DNA from: Nannochloris sp. 'desiccata'
Taxonomy: Eukaryota; Chlorophyta; Trebouxiophyceae; Chlorellales; Chlorellaceae
NCBI GenBank assembly: GCA_019044685.2
Contig: JAGTXX020000010.1
Span: forward strand, 372,001 to 436,000
Length of the DNA: 64,000 bases
Direction: 5' to 3'
Below, one piece after another: positions 1 to 11,218 of this stretch (position 1 is the first letter of the stretch; every line of letters starts with the position of its first letter). Made by a program: the position numbers and the translations under genes. The notes beneath the pieces are model-generated. The model saw only the letters and a program-made list of their open reading frames with translations, did no database searches and was not told where the DNA came from.

Positions 1-312
1 TATTTTAGATTCCTTACATTAGGTGAGATATAGAGTAGAGGCCAATTAAGTGTTTTTTAATATTTAAGAATGCAATAGGTTTGTATTTGAGTAGTAAGGC
101 GTTGCAGATGATAGAATCAAAGATTGCAATGTTGGTGGGATTTTGTTATTGAAGTGGTACTGTTGGAATCATGGAAGAGTGGTAAGATTTGAAAATAAAA
201 GATGGAAGTAGTACAGAATCGATTTGTTTTTCATGGACTTCAGAAGCAGGCCGCAGCTGCTGTTGCGTCGAAGGTGGTGGTGGTTGGCAGCAGAAGGAAT
301 CAGCGGAGAACT
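1..312. other. AT-rich flank, no gene seen
   Basis: This stretch lies downstream of the first minus-strand gene. It has no open frame of useful length and no recognisable repeat or terminus. It may hold the 3' untranslated region of the primase-like gene. Confidence 0.4.
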
Positions 313-2191
313 TTATGCCTCCAAACTGTTTGGTCGTGAGCGTTTAAATGATGAAGAAGGCTGGCTGTGATCGTGTGATCCCCTGGACCTTGTATCTGCC
401 TTAGAAGGTGGAGTACAAGTGCTTCCAGTGCCGGAGTTGCAGAAGACACGCTCACGCGAATTCCAACAGAAACCTTCAGCGAAGTCAAACACGTGTACAG
501 GTTGTTTATTAAACTTGTAATTAACGTCCAAACGATGTTTAGAACCATAGGTTTCAGGCGGAAAAGCCTTCAAAAAGAAATCCCAGTCTTTGGATAAGTT
601 TCTGTCGACGGCGAGGTCCTTGGTGGATAAGTTAAAGGCGACGCAATACTGCGCACCAGGAGTTTTAGGATGAGTGCAGGCAGTGTATACTGTGCCTGAA
701 GTCAGGCAAACTTCAAACATAAAACCCTGATCATGCTTGGCCAAGGGATTAGCGTGATCACAAACAGGGCAGGTCCCAGCATTCGTTTTGACAACGAGAA
801 CGGGGCCAGCATGGTGCCACTCTTCCATTTTCGCTTCCCAAGAGGTGAGAACCCCGCTGGGATCGACAAGCTTGAGGATACGGTTCAAGTCGGTAAATAA
901 TTGTGGCCATACTCCCCTGCATATTGTAAATAAAAAGGGATATTTTAGTGAGGTTCTAGCCGATACTGGTTTTTGGGGGGAGGGACATCAGAGCGAAACT
1001 TACGTTTTAAAGATTAAGCGTTCTCTACGAGCCAAATCACCTTTCAGCAAGAGATCCATAGCGTCAATACTTGTGCCCTTGGCCTCAATGCACCGTTTAT
1101 TCAGTGCAGCCAAGCTGGATTCGTTGGAAAGACACCAAGAAATCATGTAACGCTTGAAGTTTTCAGGCTTTAGCACGATTTTGTCGTCAGCCTGTATAGA
1201 AATTGTAGTAATATATTAGTTATATCTGGATAGAATGTATTAAACAGTCATCAAATATGAGATGCGCTAGGGATCTTACAGGGAAAGGTCTGGTGAGAGC
1301 ATCAGCGCTGGGTTTATCACCGGAGTGTCTTAGGCCAGTGATGTTACCCAGAAACCCGGGGAGTGGCTGTTTTGCACTGCGACGGTATGCGGTATTGTTC
1401 TTAAATGAGTGGTAGACACCAAATTTGGTCCATTCATGAGTTGGCGCGTTGCGCAGACACTCCTCAGCAAGGATCTGAGCGTCGTGTGGCGAGCGGAAAA
1501 GGCAGTCCACGCCAGTGTCATCTTTCAGGTTAAGGATTATGACCCTAAATGAAGGAATTAATATTGGAAATTATATGATATGTTTTTGTTCTGCAGCGCA
1601 GGTGTAAACTATGTAACGAATACTAAACTCACAGAACAGCTAATGCATTATCGTTCTCGTGGCGGCCAAGGAGGGCTGCTACTCGGGTCGGCTTTATACC
1701 CGCCTGCACGACGGCGCTGTTGATAGCAGGTTCAAGGGTGTTCATCACATTGTCGTAGATGACAGCAGCGGCCTGTTTGTAAGTGCAGTCACCTGCAGAC
1801 GCAGGCATGATTAGAGGGATGTCCAAGGAGATGTAGGCTCTGGAAAAGGCTTTCTCCGATACCACTTGCCACATCTCTTGAACCTGCGAGTAGTCTTCAA
1901 CACCATGAAGGGGAAGAGCCCACGCGGCGAGGTCTGCACGAAAGGAAACAGCGCAGTTTTTTATTTGAGCAGAGGACAAGGCGATCTACAAATGTCAAGA
2001 TATTGACAGGAGAATTTCTTACCTTCGGTCCTGGGGCCCTTATGAGAACGCGAGGGATCCTTCATGGGACGTGGCACAACGCTGTGGACGAGAAAACGCA
2101 TTTCTGCCTTAGCAGATCCGACTCCATTGTTGTGGTGAAAAATCCTGTCTGCAACGGGAGCCATCTTAATCTCGTGAGGAATTTGCTGCAT
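313..2191 (-). CDS. Primase-like (archaeo-eukaryotic primase superfamily, tentative) protein, five exons
   Basis: The exons join as complement(313..916, 1004..1191, 1280..1544, 1633..1933, 2023..2191), giving 508 residues with every phase matching. The start is the first ATG of the first exon that can be seen. The middle contains a Val-Tyr-x-x-x-Asn-x-x-x-Arg-like stretch (FGVYHSFKNNTAYRRSAKQP). It sits after a CLFRSPHDA segment and resembles motif III of the PrimPol encoded at 11.2 kb. A C-terminal Cys cluster (CPVCDH, then VYTACTH) recalls the zinc finger of viral primases. The expected acidic pair of motif I appears only as YISLDIPL, and no clear SxH motif is seen, so catalytic activity is doubtful. 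It lies directly downstream of the helicase on the same strand, which supports a replication role. The family call is inference from these weak matches. Confidence 0.45.
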
Positions 2192-2652
2192 GTTGCCAAG
2201 CCGTGTAGTCAAGTATTATAGAAGAAAAAAAACTTAGACAGAATTGCTGAGGGCAACAAAGAAGATTTGCGGGCAGAAGGTCAACGGTGGCCTGCTGTGT
2301 TATCGAGCAAAGCATTAGTGCTAGCACCAAATTTGGGTCTGCAGGTTCCGCTCTATTTTAAGGTTTTAGAACCCATCTTTAAGATCTATGATGTTTGATA
2401 AATTTTGTTTACAACTTTACATAACGTTTATACCTTCCAAGAAGCTAGATACACAAAGATTTTCTTTCTTAAATTGCATTTGATCTCCTTATTGACCCCT
2501 GCTGGCCAACGCCAATGCCTCACTCAAGATGTCAGCCAAAATCTCTACTTAAAAAAACCATAAATATAAAACAGGCGCCTATTCCTTCCAATTGCTACAA
2601 TCAAAAAAGTTTTTTTATATCCTTGCAACTCTTTTTACTGTCGTCGTCTATC
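2192..2652. other. Spacer between primase-like and helicase genes
   Basis: About 460 bases separate the two minus-strand genes. The sequence is AT-rich with no convincing exon. It should contain the helicase 3' untranslated region and the promoter of the primase-like gene; no specific motif stands out. Confidence 0.4.
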
Positions 2653-5269
2653 TTACTCTCCTTCGGTAACGGTAGTCTCGAGAGTAGCCGGAGCAGACGC
2701 TGGCAAAACACGGCCTGCCGCCTCCTCAGAAGAGGTGAAAGAGTCGGAATCTTGGGAAGTACCAAGACGAGATCTTTTGTTGAAATTCCAAATTTTTTCA
2801 ATGGCCGCAGCCAGTTCTTCGTGTTGGGATTTCAATGAAGAAAAATTAATGACGTACGAAAACACACGTTCGCCATTAAAATACACGGTTTTAAGTGAAA
2901 ACCCTAACCTTTTTGAAGCATCAAAGGTCTCCTTCATTTTGTGTTTCACCAGGAAAGGCATCCGAATAGCCAGTTCTGTTTCCTTCGAGCGTGTTGCGAC
3001 AAATTTCATATTTGCTTTTAGGTCTTCCATGGAACCGACACCTCCCGCTGCAGCTTGTTTGCATAAATCAAGCATCCAAGCGAAAGTCTGTAAGAGAAAT
3101 GAAAACATTTAGAATGGAACAAGTTACCAAACCAGTATATACATTTATCCATGGCCTTACCGTAGAAATCTGTACGACTGGGAATAGTTCTTGTGAGGAA
3201 TTAGGAGAAGAATCAGAGATGGCGGAGTTCAGATCGACAAGTCTACGTACAAAAGCGTCGTACTCTCCGTCGTTGCTAAGCACCCCTTCTGAGCCAACTG
3301 TCTTGAGGAGTGCAGTACGCCCAGCATGATATGCAGCAAGGGTCACGCAAATTCTGGGATGCAGGGAGGGGAACTGGGCGCCGACTGTTTCGATGTTTTC
3401 CTCCATCCATGCATGGCCTTCTTGGCTGAGATAATTTGCTGCACGGATAAGTGCGGAGGTACATTCAGAAGCAGTGTTTTCTTTGGCCTGCAAAAAGAAG
3501 ACGGCAAATTAAGGTTATTTGTATAGCTGAAAGCAGCGCAAGTCTACCCTGTGTAGGAAATTTAAAAACTCACTACCAGATCAGCCATCATCTTCGTTGT
3601 AACCTTGGAGGAAAAGGGCACCAATAAAATACGTTCTCTATCGGGCTCCTCGGTAATTATGAGGTTGAAGTACTTATTGTTGCTAGCGCAAACGAGGTTA
3701 ATGCCGTGCCCTCTAGATCCGTGAGCCAAAGTATGATCCCTCCCCCCGTCGTAAAGGATTCTCAACTGGTCTTGCCGGTCCTTGCCGCCAGGCTTAGGAT
3801 CATTAAGAATAATAGGAATATCTTTAAAATTTTTTGCTATATCCCAAAGACCAGCCTCTGTAGTGCTGTTCGTCATATTAGAGAAGTGTCCCTGAAAGGA
3901 AGAACATAAAGTAGGACAGCGGAAAGTTTAGTACAAAGTCATTATTAGTAATTTTGGTAGCCTTTGGGACGGTCAACATTTATAGAATATTTGCTTACGT
4001 TGTTGTTTCTTATACCAAGCATTCTGGAAGAGAGGATGCAGCTTCGAGTTTTACCGCTGCCGGCGAGCCCGACCAAATTTAAGAACGCCAGTTTGTAACG
4101 AGATTCACCTTCTTCGCGACTGTACCAATGGGCCAGACATAAAATGGTGTTAATTACCATATAGATGGCTGAATACGCGTCTTTCCCATAGGTTTTGAAG
4201 ACCTGGTCAACTGCAAAAAGAAGAAAAAGTGAAAGCCAACGATGCATCAAGATAGTAAAATATAATAATGAGATGGCACTACGCGGAAAAACAGACAGGA
4301 TTTTGACTTACTAATATCCCTTGTCCGTTCCTTGCTATCTTCCTCTGAGACCTGGAAGTTTGCAGGGTCAACAGTTAGTCTGGCTTCTGATGAGTTTTCT
4401 TTTACTTGTTGCTTATCGGAGGAGAAGGAATCAAAAATATTGAAATCCTTTGCGTGGATTGGTGAAGTAGTTTCAAAATCGAAGATACGATCAATTCCAA
4501 GGTAAAGAATTATTTTTGGGAAGCCTGCAAACAAGGTTCAGTGGTGGATAAATAGGTGAGATTGAAAAAAGTATGATCTAAAAAAAACGTTGAAAAAATA
4601 CAGCAGTGGACGTGGCAATTGTGATTAAATAACCCTACTTGGTATCTTCCGGCACACGTATTCACACACTTGAATACGCCCAAAATGCTTAAAACAGAAA
4701 ACTGCATTAGCGACGTCGTAATGGTTCAAACAGCCCAGGTCCGCTTGCCGAAATCCAGTAAAGGTGTTTGGGTTAATGGTGCCACATAAATCGTTTGAAA
4801 TGCGTTTCTGAAAGTATTCAATGACATCCTTGCCAGATGTATGCGAAAATTTCTACATCGCAGAGTATTTGGGCGTTAAGAACAAAAAGTTAGTATCGGA
4901 AACAACCATGAAGCAGGCTGATACCAACATTTGGGAAGGCCTGGGCGTGAAGACTCGTTTCAAAGGCAAATGTTAAAAGGCAATTACCTTATGTTTATCC
5001 ACTGGAACCAGAACTGGATCTGTTTCACCTTGAATGTAAACCTCCCAAATGGTGCCGTGTGTGATGCTCTTCAGATCAACTCCCTCCTCCGACACATTAT
5101 ACATCCACCCAGCAGCACGTGGTACCCAATTGGTAACAGGGGTAATGATGCTGTGACTGTCACCACCAGGTTCTTTGGCCTCTGTCGAAGACTCAATGAC
5201 ACAGCAGTGCTGATAACGAGCATACTTGGGTGCTAGAACGTCTATAATGCGTGTGAACTTTTTGTTCAT
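2653..5269 (-). CDS. DUF927-like P-loop ATPase, probable replicative helicase, seven exons
   Basis: The exons join as complement(2653..3087, 3161..3487, 3574..3891, 3999..4210, 4312..4524, 4639..4852, 4988..5269), giving 666 residues in frame. Introns are 73-135 nt with good donors (GTAAGT, GTGAGT, GTAAGC). A Walker A loop (GLAGSGKT) lies about two thirds into the protein's first 400 residues. It is followed by GHFSNMTNSTTEAG and then IPIILND, the order seen in DUF927 ATPases, which resemble superfamily 3 helicases and often accompany primases in phages and plasmids. The acidic Walker B residue is preceded by Asn rather than a second acid. The open frame extends upstream of the chosen ATG to about 5372, so a further 5' exon is likely; an ATG at 5471 followed by a GTGAAG donor is a candidate. 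The helicase role is inferred from the family. Confidence 0.6.
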
Positions 5270-5824
5270 CTTTGAGGTTGGTAGGAGCACGTCGCAGGGT
5301 TGGTTACCTAATTTTAGATATGCAACGTAAGAAGTGCAGCTTATAATGGCGAGCCCTTACAATGGAGTGCGCTGGACAGTCTTGGGGCGTGAAGATGGTG
5401 GGCTTGCTTCACCTTGGCCAGTCAGCTGCTGCGCCCTGGGTAATTGGCTGCAATGGTTGATGGGCGGTCATCCTATTCCCAGTAGTCTACTTGCATCTAC
5501 AAAATACAGTCTGCAAAATAGTTGCTCCTGATGGGTGTTTAATTGCTCAGAATTTAGGGTTGAACAAAAATCGAAGGCATGAATCCCAAGTTAGATCGTT
5601 AGCGATTCATTCACAGCTCGATCTGGAGTGCGCATGCTGCCGCCGAAAGTTGAATAATGCAAATTATGTTACATAAAAGCATTTTTATAATTATTATTAA
5701 GGTGTGATGAGTAAGGTGAAAGCATAAATATGCTGCTGTGGCGGCAAGCCCAGAGTGTTGTGTTGCCTGTAGACGTCTTATCAAGCTGTCGACGTCTCGG
5801 GCTAGAAACCAAGTGCCACAAACA
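5270..5824. other. Spacer between helicase and RNR genes, possible helicase 5' exon
   Basis: The minus strand contains an ATG at 5471 followed by 19 codons and a GTGAAG donor, which could be the first helicase exon. Joining it in frame would need a microexon near 5365-5395 and a 32-nt intron, so I leave it unannotated. The remainder looks like 3' and 5' untranslated sequence. Confidence 0.35.
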
Positions 5825-7109
5825 TTAGAAATCTGCAGTTAGGGTGAACACGTGCCTGTCAGCTACCTTCCTGGAAGTATCCATGACTCCAGCACGCTGG
5901 TACTCCCCAACCCGTCGCTCAAAGAAATTAGTTTTACCCTGCAGCGATATTTGCTCCATCCAAGGGAAAGGATTGGAGGTACGGTATATTCGTGACACAC
6001 CCAAAGCAATTAACAGCCTGTCAGCAACGAAACGAATGTACTCAGCCATGCTTGCAGCATTAATTCCCAACAAAGCAGTTGGCAACGCTTCTTTGCAGAA
6101 CTTGCATTCCAGGTCAACTGCAGAGGAAACAATGCCGTGAATACTGTGTTCTGACAGTTTACACTCTAGCTTTCTGTACAAAAAGCAAGCAAAGTCGGTA
6201 TGGAGACCCTCATCCCTGCTGATCAGCTCGTTGCTGAAGCAGAGGCCAGGCATAACGCCTCGAGTCCGGAGCCAGAAAACCGCGCAAAACGATCCAGAGA
6301 AGAATATTCCCTCAACACACGCAAATGCCACCAGCCTCTGCGCAAAGCATGCATCTGATTTGATCCACTTCATCGCCCACTGCGATTTTTCGCTGATAAT
6401 GGGGAAATTTTGGGTTGCATGGAACAGCTTAGATCGCTCTTGACTGTCGGTAATGAATGTCTCAATGAGGCGGCCGTACATTTCATTGTGGACAGTTTCG
6501 ATAGCTGATTGGAAGGAATAAAACGCTCTTGCCTCGGGAAGGGTCACATCTGTTGAAAAAAGACAGAAAAGCTTGGTGAGGTAGCTTGGAAATAGAAGCG
6601 GCGGCGGTGTAAAATTGAAAAATATGAATTAACCTCACCCTGCATAAACCTGAATGCCAGATTTTCTAGTACAATGCCATCAGAAACGACAAAAAATGCG
6701 AGCACTGTAGAAATGAAATGCTGTGCCTCAGGTGAAAGGGTTCCCCAATCTCTGATATCTTCACTGAGGTTGACTTCCTCCACCGTCCAGTAGCTAGCCT
6801 GCGCCTTTTTGTAAAATTCAAAAGCTTCTTGGTCGCTGCGGAAGGGGTAGGAAAGGAGAGAAAGATATGTATCATGAATTGAAATCTTGAAAACTAGCAT
6901 AGACAGGACAGGGACGCACCAAACGGGCAGCAGAGTGAAACGATTGTCGGTCTGTTGCAACAAGGGCTTGTCAAGCCCAGCAGCAGCTGTCTGCACCTGC
7001 ACAAAAAAAGTTATACGTTGAGCATCACGTAATATAGATGCAGTGGGGTGTAGAGAGAGGTTGTTTCAGGTATCACCTCTTCATCTCTTGATTCAATGAC
7101 TTGCTCCAT
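5825..7109 (-). CDS. RNR2: Ribonucleoside-diphosphate reductase small subunit (class Ia R2), four exons
   Basis: The exons join as complement(5825..6549, 6639..6835, 6920..6996, 7077..7109), giving 343 residues. The ATG opens an 11-codon first exon. The protein supplies dNTPs with the large subunit by holding the di-iron/tyrosyl radical cofactor. The iron ligands of the family are visible: Asp about 89 (VVSDGIV), Glu120 and His123 with radical Tyr127 (IETVHNEMY), Glu182 (CVEGIFF), and Glu216 and His219 (RDEGLH). The C-terminus ends FTLTADF, the type of tail that docks to the large subunit. It appears fully functional. No large subunit is present in the window. Its place between helicase and MYND genes on the same strand suggests it is cargo of the candidate element, though a displaced host gene is possible. 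Confidence 0.93.
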
Positions 7110-7400
7110 TGTGGATTATTAAATCAATGGGATCCGTGCAGCGTGGCCTTTAGTTGTACTGATCGTTCAGGTTTGGTTGAAAATGACAATGATTAGTAAT
7201 ACGTTGTAGTTACTTACCACGTCTGACTCTATAGTGCTCAGCAAGTCAACTCTCTTTTGGGCCGTTCATTGACCGCTGCAGCGGCTGGCTATGTTGAATC
7301 TTATAGTTACAAGTGCTGTAGATAAAATAGCAATAGTATTATGCGCTTTCAGGTATGTTGTTGCAGCGGATGTAATCTTATATTAAATATAAAAGGCAGA
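7110..7400. other. Spacer upstream of RNR small subunit
   Basis: About 290 bases between RNR and the MYND gene. It should carry the RNR promoter and the 3' end of the MYND transcript. I see no conserved element or open frame. Confidence 0.4.
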
Positions 7401-8903
7401 TTAGTTTCCCTGCAACGCAGATGGAATTTTGGTGCAGTCTGCTTTGTGCCCGAGCCGCCAGCTAGTTTTTTGGCAGGATACACAGCAGTACGCCATTTGC
7501 TTGCACCCTGAGCAAATACCCATATCACGCCCTTCGTCTCCGCAATTTGCACAAATTCGTAACTGAAAGGCAACACGAGTTTTAGCAGAAGTAGCAGCCA
7601 AAGCGGCCCCTGCGTAATCGCAAGCAATGTCTGAGCCAAGAGTTACGGTCAGGTAACTAGCAGGGTACTTGAGTCGGGCAGCTTTCAGATATACCTTTGC
7701 AGCAGTTTCCAGATCAGCTTTGATGGCCTTCCTGTAGAGTGGTGGAATCCAAGGTTTGCAGCTTCTCAAAAACTCCTTCCCGCTGAGCAACATTGCTTCT
7801 ACATCGTCATATATCCATGGAGACAGGCCGATTGCGATTTGTTCTGCATAATTGAACGCAGCATAGGCCATCAAAGCACTATCATTTACTCTTATAGCTT
7901 CGTCCATAATCAGCGGAGCTAGGTCATACTTCACTTGACGGTAAATGGAGTCAGCCAACCTTGTAGCTCGGAGTGAAAGCTCGCTTCCACTGGATTCAGG
8001 GGACAGGGTCGTAGCAGCCAGTTTTGCGGTTACAAGATCCAAAATCTGCGACGTGAATATCCACCAGAAGTAACAAAAAGGCGAAAGGATGGGCCCGTTA
8101 AATACATGCTCAGCAAATTCCTTCAAGTCCTCCCATATTGGAAAAACAGTCTCCTCCTCATTTAAAGCCTGTTGGAAACGAGCTAAGTAGCAAATGCTAA
8201 TCCCGCGTGTCACAGCGTGAAGCTGTCGGAGGGTAAGTCTGCTGTCAAATTCAGCAAGCATCGCAGTTGCACCAGCATCATGAAGCACTTCCCAAATTCT
8301 TCCGCAGACATTCCAGAACACACCGATCCTTCCACAGAACTCAGGGGTAAAATTGTCTTTAAGAAAGCAACTATTATAGTGCGAATATAGAAGTCTACTC
8401 GCCGAGAGAAGAAGTTCTTCCAAAGCAATTGCTGCGTCGTACGCAGAATTTGAATTTGAATACCTCTGAAGTACGCGTGAATCATAGTCCCGATGTTGCA
8501 TTGCCCAGTCCGTTACTCGAGGCCAACGTTTCTTCAAGCCAAGTTGCATCGTAGTGGTTTTGTGAAAGGGAAGGAATTCGATTTCAAGCGCTGCTAAGAC
8601 CGTTTTTAAGGCATCCCTTTGCTCCATGTTTTCAGGAGGGCTGTTTGAACCATTGAAGAGGGAGAGCATCGAAACTTTAAGCTCTAGGGAGCGCACAAGA
8701 TCTTTTTGAGTGTGGGATCGCTGCTCCTCTGGGATTGAAAACAGCGTTCTGCGCCATTTGGGAACGTCAGCGGTGGCCATCTCAGTTAAAAAAAGTTGCT
8801 GTCTTGCAGCAGCAAAATATATTTTAATTAGGCTCCTACGTTGCAGGGATGCTGCGGGTTTGTAAAGACGCGGAGGACATCGTGCCAGAGCTGCCTCTCC
8901 CAT
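7401..8903 (-). CDS. MYND-type zinc finger protein
   Basis: A single open frame of 500 codons from the ATG at 8903; a second ATG at 8780 (459 residues) is also plausible because an AT-rich TATA-like stretch lies just upstream of it. The C-terminus carries a MYND zinc finger: CANCG, then CSGCKQMAYCCVSCQ, then a His-x-x-x-Cys end. The rest is helical with many Leu and Ala residues and no catalytic motif I recognise. MYND fingers bind short proline-rich peptides and act as protein interaction modules. Such proteins are numerous in algae, so this one could be host or cargo. No introns are evident, unlike most neighbours. Confidence 0.75.
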   Translation of the reverse strand: MGEAALARCPPRLYKPAASLQRRSLIKIYFAAARQQLFLTEMATADVPKWRRTLFSIPEEQRSHTQKDLVRSLELKVSMLSLFNGSNSPPENMEQRDALKTVLAALEIEFLPFHKTTTMQLGLKKRWPRVTDWAMQHRDYDSRVLQRYSNSNSAYDAAIALEELLLSASRLLYSHYNSCFLKDNFTPEFCGRIGVFWNVCGRIWEVLHDAGATAMLAEFDSRLTLRQLHAVTRGISICYLARFQQALNEEETVFPIWEDLKEFAEHVFNGPILSPFCYFWWIFTSQILDLVTAKLAATTLSPESSGSELSLRATRLADSIYRQVKYDLAPLIMDEAIRVNDSALMAYAAFNYAEQIAIGLSPWIYDDVEAMLLSGKEFLRSCKPWIPPLYRKAIKADLETAAKVYLKAARLKYPASYLTVTLGSDIACDYAGAALAATSAKTRVAFQLRICANCGDEGRDMGICSGCKQMAYCCVSCQKTSWRLGHKADCTKIPSALQGN

Positions 8904-9586
8904 GTTTGGCCAGTCGGCTCCTTTTTATCCTGCGCCTAATTTAGATGATGGGGGGAGAGCATGTTTCCCAACCAAGTCGCTAATTCGAAGCAGAGATCTC
9001 TCTTGGTACAACTGCGTTGCATGATGTCACAACCAACTGGGTTGCAGGACTTAAAATTGGAGTAACCTTTTTAAGATTAGCCTTCAATTCAACCACAGCA
9101 GCACTGGCAACAGTAGATCTGAATCTGGTCGGGATACCGTAGACAAATTTCTGGTATTTGAATGTAAAATATGTTTAGAACTGCAGCTGAAACTAACTCA
9201 CAAGCATGAAAAAGAAGCAGGGTACCCACCGGTGGAGAGCGCCACCGCTATTGTCGGCATGAAGTTGAAAGCTAGGATAGACAACTAGGTGGCTCGGTGT
9301 TGGCAAATTTTAGAAGATAGTAATCGTGTACAAGGGACCATCGTGTCTGCTTGAGTCCAGCTGGAAAAGAACCGTCGATAACAATCCAAGAGCCCCGGCG
9401 CAGCTGCCCCCGCTGCTGCGTTATTTGTGTTGCCATTATATATTTTACAGTACGTGGCAATGAAGTAATAAAGAATGTAGCGTATAATGTCAAGTAGTAG
9501 CGTATAATGTCAAGTATGCAGATTTCAATCAACACCTTTTAAAGCCACATCGAAAATCCTACAAAGGCCTCTTGGCTCCATCGGCT
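8904..9586. other. Intergenic region with a 20-bp tandem duplication
   Basis: The minus strand holds a small ATG frame of 54 codons (9272-9436) that I cannot confirm as a gene. A 20-bp unit beginning TAGCGTATAATG is repeated in tandem at 9478-9497 and 9498-9516. Otherwise nothing recognisable. Confidence 0.4.
9478..9516. repeat. Tandem duplication of a 20-bp unit
   Basis: Two nearly identical adjacent copies of TAGCGTATAATGTCAAGTAG are visible; the second copy ends one base differently. This is a simple local duplication with no evident function. Confidence 0.8.
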
Positions 9587-10316
9587 TTACAAGCGACGAA
9601 GAATGTAGGCCCAGAAGCTCTGGCTGCTGCCCGTCATCTTGACGCGGATAGGATCGGTGAAAAGTTCCGTACGTGGAAAACAATAGTTTCTCAAGAAGAA
9701 GGCCGGAACGTCAGGTTCACGGCAAGCCCTTTGCACGATTGCAATGCCCACGACGTAAGGACTTCGCCGTAAAAGCTTCCCAACATCACGTTTGTTTTCC
9801 TCATTAAAACCTTCCCAGAAAGAGTACACGTGAGTACAGAAAGGGAGTTTTAAGATATTTTGAACGTCGGCACAAACAGTAGGCCTAATTTTTTCCCTCC
9901 GGTAATTGATCAAGTTCCTTGCAGTAAGCTCTTTGTAGCAGCGGGGAATGAATGCTTTTGCTTTCAGGCATTTTGCGGGATCAATCTCAATACCAAAGGC
10001 TTCGTCAAAGTCAATAGCGAGTAACAACGGACGACCCAACCCTGAGCCAATGTCAGTAAGGCAAGAGGGAATGTCGACGTGGCCAGTGGGAATGCCTCTC
10101 AAAGCCACAAGGGTGGCAGCGACACCGGTAGTGGTGATTGTGCCATAGATCCCTACGGTGCCTTCACCTCCACCCAGCTGATTCTGCAATGAGTACATTA
10201 ATAGTAATATACTACGTAGGAGACAGGTAGAGGTGAAGAGAATGTTAAAAAGTTACCTGGAATCTGTTGAAGATGCAATTAATCCTCCGCAATTCTTTTT
10301 TTGGCACCTGCAACAT
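9587..10316 (-). CDS. DOT1-like class I SAM-dependent methyltransferase, two exons
   Basis: The exons join as complement(9587..10183, 10257..10316), with a 73-nt intron, giving 218 residues. The start is the ATG at 10316. Glycine motif I of class I methyltransferases is clear at about residues 63-70 (TDIGSGLG). It is followed by FGIEID, whose acidic residues should bind the SAM ribose, and by VCADVQN. The spacing resembles the DOT1 histone-lysine methyltransferase core, but the protein is shorter than most and lacks a flanking chromatin domain. The substrate could be histone, another protein or a small molecule. It faces away from the acidic protein gene at 10.5 kb, so the two probably share a divergent promoter. 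Confidence 0.65.
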
Positions 10317-10543
10317 TGCTGGTAATTTTAGTCCACCCACAGGTTTAATAAGGTAGAGTTTAGAGAACAGCTACACTAAAAGAGGGCTGGCAAGCTTGTG
10401 CAGTCAATAATTAGCGGGAGAAGAGGGGCCCAAAAGGGTAGTCAACCTTTGACTAAAAGAAGCAGGGTTTGCATAAAGGAGCGCAGAGCACCACCACGTA
10501 GGGTCGTATTTTTGTTGTTTCAAGCCGCCGAATCTACTGCAAC
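10317..10543. promoter_or_regulatory. Divergent promoter region, methyltransferase / acidic protein
   Basis: About 230 bases separate two divergently transcribed starts (ATG at 10316 on minus, ATG at 10544 on plus). The role is inferred from the arrangement; no specific box is claimed. Confidence 0.4.
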
Positions 10544-11005
10544 ATGAGTATTCTTCACATGAGGAGGAAGCCGGTCATAACTTCGTTGGTACCCGTCGAG
10601 TCAGAAGAAGACATCCATGGCTTGATCGACAACTCTGAAGAACATTCAGACGAAGCTGGTGCTGGGTTGGCAGCTGTAAGGGAGGAGAGCAAAAAATTCT
10701 ACAGAAGAAGCTTGAAAAACGTGGAGAAGGAAAAGGGAACGCTTAAGCGCAAGTGGGGTGCACCTAAAACTGGTGTAAAAAAATTCCTCGATTTGGAGGC
10801 AGGGGAGGAGACCGAGGAGGATGAGGACTCGGACGATGAAAGAAGCGAAATAGAGGATGATGCCATTGTGTCGGCGACCGAAAAACTGGTGGCCGTGGCT
10901 GAAGGTCTTGAAACCGTTGCACAGCTCCTGAAGGATCTTGTGGACGGCGAACCTCCATTTAAGAAGGCCAAGGTTGTTATTGATGATTCCGACGATTCCC
11001 AGTAG
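10544..11005 (+). CDS. Small acidic, nuclear-type protein of unknown function
   Basis: An intronless frame of 153 residues from ATG 10544. The N-terminal half is basic and mixed (a KRKWGAPKTGVKK stretch). The centre is a run of Glu and Asp (EETEEDEDSDDE). A short helical segment follows with Leu/Val heptad character (VAVAEGLETVAQLLKDLV). The end carries PPFKKAKV, a plausible nuclear localisation signal, and an acidic tail. I do not recognise the family. The composition suits a chromatin, DNA-mimic or histone-chaperone-like role, but that is speculation. It sits between the methyltransferase and PrimPol and is co-directional with PrimPol. Confidence 0.6.
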   Translation: MSILHMRRKPVITSLVPVESEEDIHGLIDNSEEHSDEAGAGLAAVREESKKFYRRSLKNVEKEKGTLKRKWGAPKTGVKKFLDLEAGEETEEDEDSDDERSEIEDDAIVSATEKLVAVAEGLETVAQLLKDLVDGEPPFKKAKVVIDDSDDSQ

Positions 11006-11218
11006 AGCTTGGGCGATAACTTAGAAATCCTTTAAATTTGTCCTTTGCACAAAATATTTTCAGATGTAACTAATTAACAAAGCAGCTTTCCACATATCCA
11101 GCTCCCGCCGCCACAACAGGGGAGACGAAAAGATGTTTCAGTATTTTTGATAGGGGGAGCGTTCGGGCTCCGCAGAAAATTTGAAAATATTTCAAATTAT
11201 CTCGTGGAGGTATATAAT

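Noticed and set aside
5360..5471. Candidate first exon and microexon of the helicase
   Set aside because: The join needs a 32-nt intron, which is shorter than any other here; kept only as a note.
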